Shown: piece after piece, positions 11,600 to 25,697 of the stretch
Layout: every line of letters begins with the position of its first letter
Position numbering within the stretch: position 1 is the first letter of the stretch
Assembly: GCA_023375785.1 (NCBI GenBank)
Contig: SZWC01000574.1
Location: 50,901 to 114,900, forward strand
From: Penium margaritaceum
Taxonomy: Eukaryota > Streptophyta > Zygnematophyceae > Desmidiales > Peniaceae
Length of the DNA stretch: 64,000 nt
Reading direction: 5' to 3'
Position numbers and translations under genes: made by a program
Notes under the pieces: generated by a model
The model's database searches: none
Seen by the model: only the letters and a program-made list of their open reading frames with translations
Told to the model about the DNA's origin: nothing

Positions 11600-14500
11600 T
11601 ATTCTACCTTGTTTGCACCTGAAAAATCATTCCTAGTACATCTGTACTGTGGTTGGACACTCTGACCATGGCTAACTCGCGTTATGATCAATAGAAGTAA
11701 AAGTCACTTGGATACATTTGTGGTCATGGTCAGTGGCACATGCCAACTTTGTCAATGCATTGCACACAATGGCCACACCGAGCTACCAGTATTCCACCTT
11801 GTTTATATCTGCAAGGTCATGCCCAGTATATCTGCAATGTGATTGGACACTCTGACCGTGGCTGACTCGTGTAATGATTCATAGCCGTTTAAGGTACTTG
11901 GTAAACTTTGTGGTCATGGTCAGTGGCACATGCCAACTTTGTCAAGGCATTGCGCACAATAACCGTGCCACGCCACCGGTTTTTTACCTGGTTTATACCT
12001 GCAAGTTTATGCATATTAGATGTGCGCTGTGATTGGGCACTCTTACCGTGGCTGACTCGTGTTATGATTCGTAGAAGTTAAATTCACTTGGTAAACTGTT
12101 TGGTCATGGTCAGTGGCACATGTCAACTTTGTCAATGCATTGCGCACAATAGCCACACCGAGCCACCAGTATTCTACCTTGTTTGTACCTGCGAAATCAT
12201 GCCTAGTACATCTACGCTGTGCTTTGACACTCTGACCGTGGGTGACTCGTGTTATGATCAATAGAAGTAAAAGTCACTAGGATACATTCGTTGTCATGGT
12301 CAGTGGCACATGCCAACATTGTCAAGGCATTGCGCACAATAGCCACACTGAGCCACCAGTATTCTTCTTTGTTTATACCTTTAAGGTCATTCCCAGTTTA
12401 TATGCATAGTGATTGGACACTCTGACCTTGGCTGACTCGTGTAATGATTCATAGTTGTTTAATGTACTTGGTAAACTTTGTGGTCATGGTCAGTGGCACA
12501 TGCCAACTTTGTCAAGGCATTGCACACAATAGCCGTGCCAAGCCACCGGCTTTTTTACCTTGTTTATACCTGCAATGTCATTCCTACTACATCATAACTG
12601 TGATTGGGTACTCTGATCGCCGCTGAACTGTGTTATGATTCATAAAAGTTAAATTCAATTGGTAAACTTTGCGGTCATGGTCTGTGGCACATGCCAACTC
12701 TGTCAGAGCATTCCGCACAATAGCCACACAGAGCCACCAGTATTTTACCTTGTTTATACCTGCAAGATCATGCCCAATATATCTACACTGTGATTGGACA
12801 CTCTGACCGTGGCTGACTCGTGTTATGATTCATAGCGGTCTAATGTACTTCATAAACTTTGTGGTCATGCTCAGTGGCACATGCTAACTTTGTCAAGGCA
12901 TAGCGCACAGTAGCCACACCGAGCTACCAGCATTCTACCTTGTTTGTACCTGCAAGATCATGCCTAGTACATCTGCACCATGATTGGAAACTCTGACCGT
13001 GGCTGACTCGTGTTACGATCAATAGAAGTAAAAGTCACTTGGATACATTTGTGGTAATGGTCAGTGGCACATGCCAACATTGTCAAGGCATTGCGCACAA
13101 TAGCCACACCGAGCCACCAGTATTCTACCTTGTTTATACATGCAAGGTCATGCCCAGTATATTTGCACTGTGATTGGACAATCTGACTGTGGCTGACTCG
13201 TGTTATGATACAAAGTCGTTTAATGTACTTGGTAAACTTTGTGGACGTGGTCTGTGGAACATGCCAACTTTGTCAAGGCATTGCGTACATTAGCCGTGCC
13301 AAAGTACCAGTTTCTTACCTTGTTTATACCTGCAAGGTCATGTTTATTAGATGTGCACTGTGGTTGGGCACTCTGAATGTGGCTTACTCGTATTACGATT
13401 TGTAAAAGTTAAAGTCACTTGGTAAACATTGTGGTCATGGTCAGCGGCACATGCCAACATTGTCAAGGCATTGCGCACAATTGCCGCGCCAAGCCACCGG
13501 GTTGTTACCTCGTTTATGCCTGCAATGTAACGCATATAAGATGTGCACTGTGATTGGGCACTCTGACCGTGGCTGACTTGTGTTACAATTCGTAGAAGTT
13601 AAAGTCACTTGGTAAACTTTGTGGTAATGGTCAGTGGCGTATGCCAACTTTGTCGAGGCTTTGTGCACAATAACCACACCGAGCCACCAGTATTCTACCT
13701 TGTTTGAACCTGCAAGATCATGCCTAGTACATCTACACTGTGATTGGACACTCTGACAGTGGCTGACGCATGTTATGATCAATAGATGGAAAAGTCACTT
13801 GGATACATTCGTGGTCATGGGCAGTGGCACATGCCAACTTTGTCAAGGCATTGCGCACAATAGCCACACCGAGCCACCAGTATTCTACCTTGTTTGTACC
13901 TGCAAGGTCATGCCCAGTATATCTGCACTGTGACTGAACACTCTGACCGTGGCTGGCTCGTGTTATGATTCATAGCCGTTTAAGGTACTTGGTAAACTTT
14001 GTGGACATGGTCAGTGGCACATGCCAACGTTGTCCAGGCATTGCCCACAGTAGCCTACAAAGCCACCGGTTTCTTTCCTTGTTTATACCTACAAGGTCAT
14101 GCCTAGTATATCTGAACTGTGATTGGACACTCTGGTTGTGGCTGACTCGTGTTACGATTCATAGAAGTTGAAGTCACTTGGTGAAATTTGTGTTCATGTT
14201 CAGTGGCACATGCTAACTTTGTCAAGGCATGGCGCACAACAGCCGTGCCAAGCCACTGGTTTTTTACCTTGTTTATAACTGCAAGGTCATTCCTAGTACA
14301 CCTAAACTGTGATTGGGCACTCTGACTGTGGCTGACTCGTGTTACAATTCGTAGAAGTTAAAGTCACTTGGTAAACTTTGTGGTCATGGTCAGTGGCACA
14401 TGCCAGCTTTGTAAAGGCATTGCGCACAAAAGCCGTGCCAAGACACCAGTTTTTTACCTTGTTTATGCCTGCAAGGTCATGCCTAGTCTTTCTGCACTGT

Positions 14501-17500
14501 GATTGGGCACTCTGACTGTGGCAGACTTGTGTTATGCTTCGTAGAAGCTAATGTCACTTGGTAAGCTTTGTGGTCATGGTCAGTGGCACATGCCAACTTT
14601 GTCAAGGCATTGCGCACAATAGCCACACCGAGCCACCAGTATTCTACCTTGTTTGTACCTGCAAGATCATGCCTAGTACATTTGTACTGTGATCGGACAT
14701 TTGACCGTGGCTAACACGTGTTATGATCAATACTGTCATGGTCAGTGGCACATGCCAACTTTTTCAAGGCATTGCACACAACAGCCGTGCCAAGCCACCG
14801 GTTTTTTACCTGCAAGGTCATGCATATTAGATGTACGCTGTGATTGGACACTCTGACCATGGCTGACTCGTGTTATGATTCGTAGAAGTTGAAGTCACTT
14901 GGTAAACTTTGTTGCCATGGCGAGTGGCACATGCCAACTTTATCAAGGTGTTGCGCACACTGAGCCACCAGTATTCTACCTTGTCTGCACCTGCAAGATC
15001 ATGCATAGTACGTCTGCATTTTGATTGGACACTCTGAAAGATGCTGACTCGTGTTATGATCAATAGAAGCAAAAGTCACTTGGATACATTTGTGGTCATG
15101 GTCAGTGGCACATGCCAACTTTGTCAAGGCATTGCGCATAATAGCCACACCGAGCCACCAGTGTTCTACCTTGTTTGTACCTGCAAGGTCATGCCCAGTA
15201 TATCTGCACTGTGATTGGACACTCCGACCGTGGCTGACTCGTGTTATGATTCATAGCCGTTTAAGGTACGTGGTAAACTTTGTGGTCCTGGTCAGTGGCA
15301 CATGCCAACTTTGTCAAGGTAATGCGCACAGTAGCCCTGCCAAGCCACCGGTTTTTACACTGTCTATACCTGCAAGGTCATGCCTAGTACATCTGTACTG
15401 TGATTTGACACTCTGACCATGGCTGACTCGTGTTATGATCAATAGAAGTAGAGTCACTTGGATACATTTGTGGTCATGGTCAGTGGCACATGCCAACTTT
15501 GTCAGGGCATTACACACTATAGCCACACCGAGCCACCGGTTTTCTACCTTCTTTTATTTCTGTAAGGTCATGCCCAGCATATATGCATTGTGGTTGGACA
15601 CTGTGACCGTGGCTGACTCGTGTTATGATTCATAGCTGTTTAAGGTTCTTGGTAAATTTTGTGGTCATGGTCAGTGGCACATGCCAAATTTGTCAAGGCA
15701 AAGCGCAAAATAGCCACACCGAGCCACCAGTATTCTACCTTGTTAGAGCCTGCAAGATCATGCCTAGTACATCTGCACTGTGATTGGACACTCTGACCGT
15801 GGCTGACTCGTGTTATGATCAATAGAAGTAAAAGTCACTTGGATACATTTGTGGTCATGGTCATTGGCACATGCCAACTTTGTCAGGGCATTGCGTACAA
15901 TAGCCACACCGAGCCACCAGTATTCTACCTTGTTAGAGCCTGCAAGATCATGCCTAGTACATCTGCACTGTGATTGGACACTCTGACCGTGGCTGACTCG
16001 TGTTATGATCAATAGAAGTAAAAGTCACTTGGATACATTTGTGGTCACGGTCAGTGGCACATGCAAACTTTGTCAAGGCATTGCACACAATAGCCAAACT
16101 GAGCCAGCAGTATTCTACCTTGTTTGCACCTGCACGATCATGCCTAGTACATCTGCACTGTGATTGGACACTCTGACCGTTGCTGACTCGTGTTATGATC
16201 AATAGAAGTAAAAGGCACTTGGATACACTTGTGGTCATGGTCAGTGGCACATGCCAACGTTTTCAAGGCATTGCGAAAAATAGCCACACCGAGCCACTAG
16301 TATTCTACCTTGTTTATACCTTCAAAATCATGCCTAGTACATCTGCACTGTGATTGGACACTCTGACCGTGGCTGACTCGTGTCATGATCAATAGAAGTA
16401 AAAGTCACTTGGATAAATTTGTGGTCATGGTCAGTGGCACATGCCAACTTTGTCAAGGCATTGCGCACAATAGCCACACCAAGTTACTAGTATTCTACCT
16501 TGTTTGTACCTGCAAGATAATGCCTAGTACATATGGCATGTGATTGGACACTCTAACCGTGGCTGACTCGTGTTATGATGAATAGAAGTAAAAGTCACTT
16601 GGATACATTTGTGGTCATGGTCAGGGGCACATGCCAACTTTCTCACGGCATTGCGCACAATAGCCACACCAAGCCACCAGTATTTTGCCTTGTTTTTACC
16701 TGTAAGATCATGCCCAGTATATCTGCACTATGATTGGACACTCTGACCGTGGTGAACTCGTCTTATGATTCATAGCCGTTAGAGGTACTTGGTAAACTTT
16801 GTGGTCATGGTCTGTGGCACATGCCAATTTTGTCAATGCATTGCGCACAATAGCCGTGCCAAGCCACCGGTTTTTAACTTGTTTATACATGCAATGTCAC
16901 GCATATAAGATGTGCACTGTGATTGGGCACTCTGACCGTGGCTGAATCTTGTTACGATTCGTATAAGTTAAAGTCACTTGGTAAACTTTGTGGTCATGGT
17001 CAGTGGCACTGCCAACTCTGTCAAGGCATTGCGCACAATAGCCACACTGAGCCACCAGTATTCTACCTTGTTTGCACCTGCAAGATCATGCCTAGTACAT
17101 ATGCACTGTGATAGGACTCTCTGACCGTGGCTGACTCGTGTTATGATCAATAGAAGTAAAAGTCACTTGGGTACATTTGTGGTCATGGTCAGTAGCACAT
17201 GCCAACTTTGTCAAGGCATTACACACAATAGCCACACCAAGCCACCAGTATTCTACCTTGTTTGTACCTGTAAGGTCATGCCCAGCATATCTACACTGAC
17301 ATTGGACACTCTGACCGTGGCTGCCTCGTGTTATGGTTCATAGCCGTTTAATGTACTTGGTAAAAATTGTGGTCATAGCAGTGGCACATGCCAACTTTGT
17401 CAAGGCATTGCGCACAATAGCCGTGCCAAGCCACCAGTTTTTTACCTTGTTTATACCTGCAAGGTCATGCATATTAGATGTACGCTGTGATTGGGCACTC

Positions 17501-18150
17501 TGATCGGGGCTGACTCGTGTTACGGTATGTAGAGGTTAAAGTCACTTGGTAAACTTTGTAGTCATGGTCAGTGGCACATGCCAACTTTGTCAAGGCATTG
17601 CGCACAATAGTTACACCGAGCCACCAGTATTCTACCTTTTTTTAACCTGCAAGATCATGCGTAGTACATCTGCACTGTGATTGGACACTCTGACCGCGGC
17701 TGACTTGTGTTATGATCAATAGAAGTAAAAGTCACTTGGATACATTTGTGGTCAAGGTCAGTGGTACATGCCAACTTTGTCAAGGCATTGCGCACAATAG
17801 CCAAACTGAGCCACCAGTATTCTACCTTGTTTGTACCTGCACGATCATGCCTAGTACATCTGCACTATGATTGGATACCCTGACCGTGGCTAACTCGTGT
17901 TATGATCAATAGAAGTAAAAGTCACTTTGATACATTTGTGGTCATGGTCAGTGGCACATGCCAACTTTGTAAAGGCATTGCGCAAAATACCTACACCGAG
18001 CCAATAGCATTCTACCTTGTTTGTATCTGCAAGATCATGCCCATTATATCTGCACTGTGATTGGACACTCTGACCGTGGCTGAGTCGTGTTATGATTTAT
18101 AGCCGTTTCATGTACTTGGAAAACTTTGTGGTCATGGTCAGTGGCACAAT
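11600..18150. repeat. 190-bp satellite array, segment 3
   Basis: About 34 monomers. Classes 1, 2 and 3 alternate irregularly; class 2 dominates 15700-16700. Two neighbouring monomers starting near 15720 and 15910 share a private CCTTGTTAGAGCCTGCAAG and are nearly identical, a recent local duplication. The part 17372-18168 is duplicated at 20010-20806. No gene is seen. Confidence 0.94.
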
Positions 18151-19718
18151 GCATTGCGCACAATAGCCACACCGAGCCACCAGTATTCTACCTTGTTTGT
18201 ACCTGCAAGATCATGCATATTAGATGTACGCTGTGATTGGATACTCCGACCGTGGCTGACTCGTGTTATGATCAATAGAAGTAAAAGTCACTTTGATACA
18301 TTGGTGGTCATGGTCAGTGGCACTGCCAACTCTGTCAAGGCATTGCGCACAATAGCCACACCGAGCCACCAGTATTCTACCTTGTTTGTACCTGCAAGAT
18401 CATGCATATTAGATGTACGCTGTGATTGGATACTCCGACCGTGGCTGACTCGTGTTATGATCAATAGAAGTAAAAGTCACTTTGATACATTGGTGGTCAT
18501 GGTCAGTGGCACTGCCAACTCTGTCAAGGCATTGCGCACAATAGCCACACCGAGCCACCAGTATTCTACCTTGTTTGTACCTGCAAGATCATGCATATTA
18601 GATGTACGCTGTGATTGGATACTCCGACCGTGGCTGACTCGTGTTATGATCAATAGAAGTAAAAGTCACTTTGATACATTGGTGGTCATGGTCAGTGGCA
18701 CTGCCAACTCTGTCAAGGCATTGCGCACAATAGCCACACCGAGCCACCAGTATTCTACCTTGTTTGTACCTGCAAGATCATGCATATTAGATGTACGCTG
18801 TGATTGGATACTCCGACCGTGGCTGACTCGTGTTATGATCAATAGAAGTAAAAGTCACTTTGATACATTGGTGGTCATGGTCAGTGGCACTGCCAACTCT
18901 GTCAAGGCATTGCGCACAATAGCCACACCGAGCCACCAGTATTCTACCTTGTTTGTACCTGCAAGATCATGCATATTAGATGTACGCTGTGATTGGATAC
19001 TCCGACCGTGGCTGACTCGTGTTATGATCAATAGAAGTAAAAGTCACTTTGATACATTGGTGGTCATGGTCAGTGGCACTGCCAACTCTGTCAAGGCATT
19101 GCGCACAATAGCCACACCGAGCCACCAGTATTCTACCTTGTTTGTACCTGCAAGATCATGCATATTAGATGTACGCTGTGATTGGATACTCCGACCGTGG
19201 CTGACTCGTGTTATGATCAATAGAAGTAAAAGTCACTTTGATACATTGGTGGTCATGGTCAGTGGCACTGCCAACTCTGTCAAGGCATTGCGCACAATAG
19301 CCACACCGAGCCACCAGTATTCTACCTTGTTTGTACCTGCAAGATCATGCATATTAGATGTACGCTGTGATTGGATACTCCGACCGTGGCTGACTCGTGT
19401 TATGATCAATAGAAGTAAAAGTCACTTTGATACATTGGTGGTCATGGTCAGTGGCACTGCCAACTCTGTCAAGGCATTGCGCACAATAGCCACACCGAGC
19501 CACCAGTATTCTACCTTGTTTGTACCTGCAAGATCATGCATATTAGATGTACGCTGTGATTGGATACTCCGACCGTGGCTGACTCGTGTTATGATCAATA
19601 GAAGTAAAAGTCACTTTGATACATTGGTGGTCATGGTCAGTGGCACTGCCAACTCTGTCAAGGCATTGCGCACAATAGCCACACCGAGCCACCAGTATTC
19701 TACCTTGTTTGTACCTGC
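18151..19718. repeat. Eight near-identical 189-bp satellite monomers
   Basis: ATACTCCGACCG recurs at 18241, 18430, 18619, 18808, 18997, 19186, 19375 and 19564, exactly 189 bp apart, and the units look identical by eye. Each has CAGTGGCACTGCC, one base shorter than the usual CAGTGGCACATGCC, which accounts for 189 rather than 190. The unit is a chimera: a class 2 left part (CCACACCGAGCCACCAG) joined to ATATTAGATGTACGCTG, which recurs in the monomer near 20855. Because 189 is divisible by three, a 535-codon frame runs through the block (18154-19761); it is a by-product of the period. Recent amplification or an assembly effect are both possible. Confidence 0.92.
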
Positions 19719-21092
19719 ACGATCATGCCTAGTACATCTGCACTATGATTGGACACTCTGACCGTGGGTGACGCGTGTTATGATTCATAGCCGTTTAAGG
19801 TTCTTGGTAAACAGTGTGGTCATGGTCAGTGGCACATGCCAACTTTGTCAAGGAATTGCGCACAATTGACGTGCCAAGCCACCGGTTTCTTACCTTCTTC
19901 ATACCAGCAAGGTCATGCATATTAGATGTGCAATATGATTGGGCACTCTGAATGTGGCTGACCCGTGTTACGATTCGTAGAAGTTAAAGTCACTTGGAAA
20001 ACGTTGTGGTCATGGTCAGTGGCACATGCCAACTTTGTCAAGGCATTGCGCACAATAGCCGTGCCAAGCCACCAGTTTTTTACCTTGTTTATACCTGCAA
20101 GGTCATGCATATTAGATGTACGCTGTGATTGGGCACTCTGATCGTGGCTGACTTGTATTACGGTATGTAGAGGTTAAAGTCACTTGGTAAACTTTGTAGT
20201 CATGGTCAGTGGCACATGCCAACTTTGTCAAGGCATTGCGCACAATAGCCACACCGAGCCACCAGTGTTCTACCTTGTTTTAACCTGCAAGATCATGCGT
20301 AGTACATCTGCACTGTGATTGGACACTCTGACCGCGGCTGACTTGTGTTATGATCAATAGAAGTAAAAGTCACTTGGATACATTTGTGGTCAAGGTCAGT
20401 GGTACATGCCAACTTTGTCAAGGCATTGCACACAATAGCCAAACTGAGTCACCAGTATTCTACCTTGTTTGTACCTGCACGATCATGCCTAGTACATCTG
20501 CACTATGATTGGATACCCTGACCGTGGCTAACTCGTGTTATGATCAATAGAAGTAAAAGTCACGTGGATACATTTGTGGTCATGGTCAGTGGCACATGCC
20601 AACTTTGTAAAGGCATTGCGCAAAATACCTACACCAAGCCACTAGTATTCTACCTTGTTTGTACCTGCAAGATCATGCCCATTATATCTGCACTGTGATT
20701 GGACACTCTGACCGTGGCTGAGTCGTGTTATGATTTATAGCCGTTTCATGTACATAGAAAACTTTGTGGTCATGGTCAGTGGCACAATGCATTGCGCACA
20801 ATAGCCGTGCCAAGACACCGGTTTTTTACCTTGTTTTTACCTGCAAGGTCATGCATATTAGATGTACGCTGTGATTGGACACTCCGACCGTGGCTGACTC
20901 GTGTTATGATCCGTAGACGTTAAAGTCACTTGGTAAACATTGTGGTCATGGTCAGTGGCACATGCAAAATCTGTCAAGGCATTACGCACAATAGCCACAC
21001 CGAGCCACCAGTATTCCACCTTGTTTGCACCTGTAAGATCATGCCTAGTACATATGCATTGTTATTGGACACTCTGACCGTGACTGACTCGT
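19719..21092. repeat. 190-bp satellite array, segment 4
   Basis: About seven monomers. The part 20010-20806 repeats 17372-18168 at an offset of 2638 bp, including an uncommon monomer in which GTGGCACAATGCATTGCG lacks about 20 usual bases. The monomer near 19741-19900 with GTGGGTGACGCGTG recurs near 21640-21800. No gene is seen. Confidence 0.93.
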
Positions 21093-21502
21093 TTCCCTTT
21101 TGTCTTGTTCTGTCTCTTATAAGGAGGATGTTCATTCCCTTCTAGTATAACCAGAACAGTTGTGCACATACTGTTCCCTGTTGGTTCCGTGGTATCGCCG
21201 CTGTGTTCTCGCTCTGCTCGCTTTGTGTCTCCGCTCACTTCACTTACCATTTATTGCTTCGCTTTGTCACTCGTGACCTTTCGCTCACCTCTGGTGCATC
21301 ACCCGCTTCGATTCCGTGCTCTCTCACTGCCCTCTGTCTACCTTGGAGCTCTGTGTCTCACCCCTGTCGAGGCCTTGTGACTAACTTATGAGGACCGTTC
21401 TCGTCTTTCTGCCTTCATCATTCTGCTGGCTGACTCCTGTATGATTCAATGCTTCTGCCTGCTTCTGCTCCTGTCGTCCACTCTCACTACAATCTTCTGA
21501 CA
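21093..21502 (+). mobile_element. LTR fragment related to the element at 10654
   Basis: About 410 bp of non-satellite sequence resembles 10877-11292 in order and motifs: TTTTGTCTTGT, a TATA-like CTTATAAGGAGGATGTT, a CT-rich stretch rich in CGCTCTGCT-type words, and a terminal CTGACA. Satellite resumes with AAAATTCACTT. Only an LTR end part is present and no internal region follows, so it is a fossil. The TATA-like box at about 21118 could be the old LTR promoter. Confidence 0.7.
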
Positions 21503-24500
21503 AAATTCACTTCGTAAACTTAATAATCATGGTAAGTCGCACATGCCAACTTTGTCAAGGCATTGCGCACAATAGCCACACCAAGCCACCAGTATTCTAC
21601 CTTGTTTGCACCTTCCAGATCATGCCTAGTACATCTGCACTATGATTGGACACTCTGACCGTGGGTGACGCGTGTTATGATTCATAGCCGTTTAAGGATC
21701 TTGGTAAACAGTGTGGTCATGGTCAGTGGCACATGCCAACTTTGTCAAGAAATTGCGCACAATTGCCGTGCTAAGCCACCGGTTTTTAACCTTCTTCATA
21801 CCAGCAAGGTCATGCATATTAGATGTGCATTATGATTGGGCACTCTGAATGTGGCTGACCCGTGTTACGATTCGTAGAAGTTAAAGTCACTTGATAAACT
21901 TTGTGGTCATGGTCAGCGGCACATGCCAACTTGTCAAGGCATTGCGCACAATAGCCGTGCCAAGCCACCAGTTTTTTACCTTGTGTATACCAGCAAGGTC
22001 ATGCATATTAGAGGTGTACAGTGATTGGGCACTCTGACCATGGCTGACTTGCCTTACGATTCGAAGAAGTTAAAGTCACTTGGTAAACATGGTGATCATG
22101 ATCAGTGGCACATGCCAACTTTGTCAAGGCATTGCGCACAATAGCCACACCGAGCCACCAGTATTCTACCTTGTTTGCACCTTCAAGATCACGCCTAGTA
22201 CATCTGCACTGTGATTGGACACTCTGACCGTAGGTGACGCGTGTTATGATTCATAGCCGTTTCAGGTACGTGGTAAATAGTGTGGTCATGGTCAGTGGCA
22301 CATGCCAACTTTGTCAAGGCATTGCGCACAATAACCGTGCCAAGCCACAAGTTCTTTACCTTCCTTATACCTGCAAGGTCATGCATATTAAATGTGAACA
22401 ATGATTGGGCACTCTGAATGTGGCAGACTCCTGTTACGATTCGTAGACGTTAAAGTCACTTGGTAAACTTTGTGGTCATGGTCAGTGGCACATGCCAACT
22501 TTGTCAAGGCATTGCGCACAATAGCCGTGCCAAGCCACCGGTTTTTTACCTTGTGTATGCCTGCAAGGTCATGCATATTAGATGTGCAATGTCATTTGGC
22601 ACACTGACCGTGGCTGACTTGTGTTACGATTCGTAGACGTTAAGGTCACTTGGTAAACTTTGTGGTCCTGGTCAGTGGCACATGCCAACTTTGTCAAGTC
22701 ATTGCACACAATAGCCACACCGAGACACCAGTATTCTACCTTGTTTGTACCTGCAAGATCATGCCTATTGCTTTTGCACTTTGATTGGACACTCTGACCG
22801 TGGCTGACTCGTGTTATGATCAATAGAAGTAGAACTCACTTGGATACATTTGTGGTCATGGTCAGTGGCACATGCCAACTTTGTCAAGGCATTGCGCACA
22901 ATAGCCACACCGAGACACCAGTATTCTGCCTTGTTTGTACCTGCAAGATCATGCCTAGTACATCTGAACTGTGATTGGACACTCTGACCGTGGCTGACTC
23001 GTGTTATGAGTCATAGCCGTTTGCGGTACTTGGTAAACTTTGTGGTCATGGTCAGTGGCACATGCCAACTTTGTCAAGGCATTGCGCACAATAGCCATGC
23101 CACGCCACCGGGTTTTTACCTTGTTTATACCTGCAAGGTCATGCCTAGTACATCTGAACTGTGATTGGGCACTTTGACTGTAGCTGACTCGTGGTACGAT
23201 TTGTAGAAGTTAATGTCACTTGGTAAACCTTGTGGTCATGGTCAGTGGCACATGCCAACTTTTTCAAGGCATTGCGCACAATAGGCGTGCCAAGCCACCA
23301 GTTTTTTACTTTTTTTATACCTGCAAGGTCATGCATATTAGATGTGCACTGTGATGGGGCACTCTGACCGTGGTTGACTCGTGTTACGATTTGTAGAAGT
23401 TAAAGTCACTTGGTAAACTTTGTGGTCATGGTCAGTGGCACATGCCAACTTTGTCAAGGCATTGCGCACAACAGCTGTGCCACGCCACCGGTTCTTTACC
23501 TTGTTTACAACTGCAAGGGCATGCCTAGTACATCTGAACTCTGATTGGACACTCTGACAGTGGCTGACTCCTGTTACAATCCATAGAAGTTAAAGTCACT
23601 TGGTAAACTTTGTGGTCATGGTCTGTGGCACATGCCAACTTTGTCAAGGCATTGCGCACAATAGCTGTGCCAAGACACCGGTTTTTTACCCTGTTTATAC
23701 CTGCAATGTCATGCATATTATATGTGCACTCTGATTGGGTACTCTGACCATGGCTGACTCGTGTAATGATTCGTAGAAGTTAAAGTCACTTGGTAAACTT
23801 TGTGGTCATGGTCAGTGGCACATGCCAACTTTGTCAAGGCAATGCGTACAATAGCTTTACCGAGCCACCAGTATTCTACCTTGTTTGTACCTGCAAGATC
23901 ATGCCTAGTACATCTGCACTGTGATTGGACACTCTGACCGTGGCTGACTTGTGTTATGATCAATATAAGTAAAACTCACTCGGATACATTTGTGGTCATG
24001 GTCAGTGGCGCATGCCAACTTTGTCAACACATTGCGCACAATAGCCACACCGAGCCAACAGTATTATAGCTTATATGTGCAAGGTCATACCCAGTATATC
24101 TGCACCGTGATTGGACACTCTGACCGTGGCTGACTCATGTTATGAGTCATAGCCGTTTAAGGTACTTGGTAAACTTTGTGGTCATGGTCAGTGGCACATG
24201 CCAACTTTATCAAGGCATTGCGCACAATATCTGTGCCAAGCCACCGGTTGTTTACCCTGTTTATACATGCAAGGTCATGCCTAGTGCATCTGAACTGTGA
24301 TTGGGCACTCTGACTGTGGCTGACTCGTGTTACGATTTGTAGAAGTTAAAGTCACTTGGTAAACTTTGTGGTCATGGTCAGTGGCACATGCCAACTTTGT
24401 CAAGGCATTGCGCACAATAGCCATGCCAAGCCACAGGTTTTTTTTACTTGTTTATACCTGCAAGGTCATGCATACTAGATGTGCACTGTGATTGGGAACT

Positions 24501-25697
24501 CTGACCGTGGCTGACTCGTGATACGATTCGTAGAAGTTAAAGTCACTTGGTAAACTTTGTGTTCATGGTCAGTGGCACATGCCAACTTTGTCAAGGCATT
24601 GCGCACAATAGCAAAACTGAGCCACCAGTACTCTATCCTGTTTGCACCTTCAAGAGCATGCCTAGTTCATCTGCACTGTGATTGGACACTCTGACTGTGG
24701 CTGACTCGTGTTATGATCAATAGAAGTAAAAGTCACTTGCATACATTTGTGGTCATGGTCAGTGGCACATGCCAACTTTGTCAAGGCATTGCGCACAATA
24801 TCTGTGCCAAGCCACCGGTTTTTTACCCTGTTTATACATGCAAGGTCATGCCTAGTGCATCTGAACTGTGATTGGGCACTCTGACTGTGGCTGACTCGTG
24901 TTACGATTTGTAGAAGTTAAAGTCACTTGGTAAACTTTGTGGTCATGGTCAGTGGCACATGCCAACTTTGTCAAGGCATTGCGCACAAAAGCCATGCCAA
25001 GCCACCGGTTTTTTTCCTTCTTTATACCTGCAAGGTCATGAATATTTGATGTGCACTGTGATTGGGCATTCTGACCGTGGTTGAATTGTGTTACGATTCG
25101 TAGAAGTTCAAATCACTTGGTAAACTTCGTGGTTATGGTCAGTGGCACATGCCAACATTGTCAAGGCATTGCGCACAATAGCCATTGCGAGCCACCAGTA
25201 TTCTACCTTGTTTGAACCTTCAAGAACATGCGTAGTACATCTGCACTATGATTGGACACTCTGACCGTGGCTGACTCGTGTTATGATCAATAGAAGTAAA
25301 AGTCACTTGCATACATTTGTGGTCATGGTCAGTGGCACATGCCAACTTTGTCAAGGCATAGCGCAAAATAGCCACACCGAGCCACCAGTATTCTACCTTG
25401 TTTGTACGTACAAGATCATGCATAATACATCTGCACTGTGATTGGACACTTTGACCGTGGCTGATTCCTGTTATGATCAATAGAAGTAAAAGTCACTTGG
25501 ATATATTGTGGTCATGGTCAGTGGCACATGCCAACTTTGTCAAGGAATTGCGCACAATAGCCACACTGAGCCATCTGTATTCTACCTTGTTTATACCTGC
25601 AAGGTCATGCCCAGTACATCTGCACTGTGATTGGACACTCTGACCGTGGCTGACTCGTGTTATGATTCATAGCCGTTTAATATACTTGGTAAACTAT
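21503..25697. repeat. 190-bp satellite array, segment 5
   Basis: About 22 monomers. A three-monomer segment beginning near 24180 is repeated from about 24750 at a 570-bp offset; both copies carry CAATATCTGTGCCAAG and CCTAGTGCATCTGAAC. This is direct evidence for a trimeric higher-order unit. The array runs into the assembly gap. No gene is seen. Confidence 0.93.

Noticed and set aside
18154-19761. 535-codon frame with a 63-residue repeat
   Set aside because: It is the 189-bp satellite unit read in one frame; other monomers interrupt it at once, and it has no start context or known domain.
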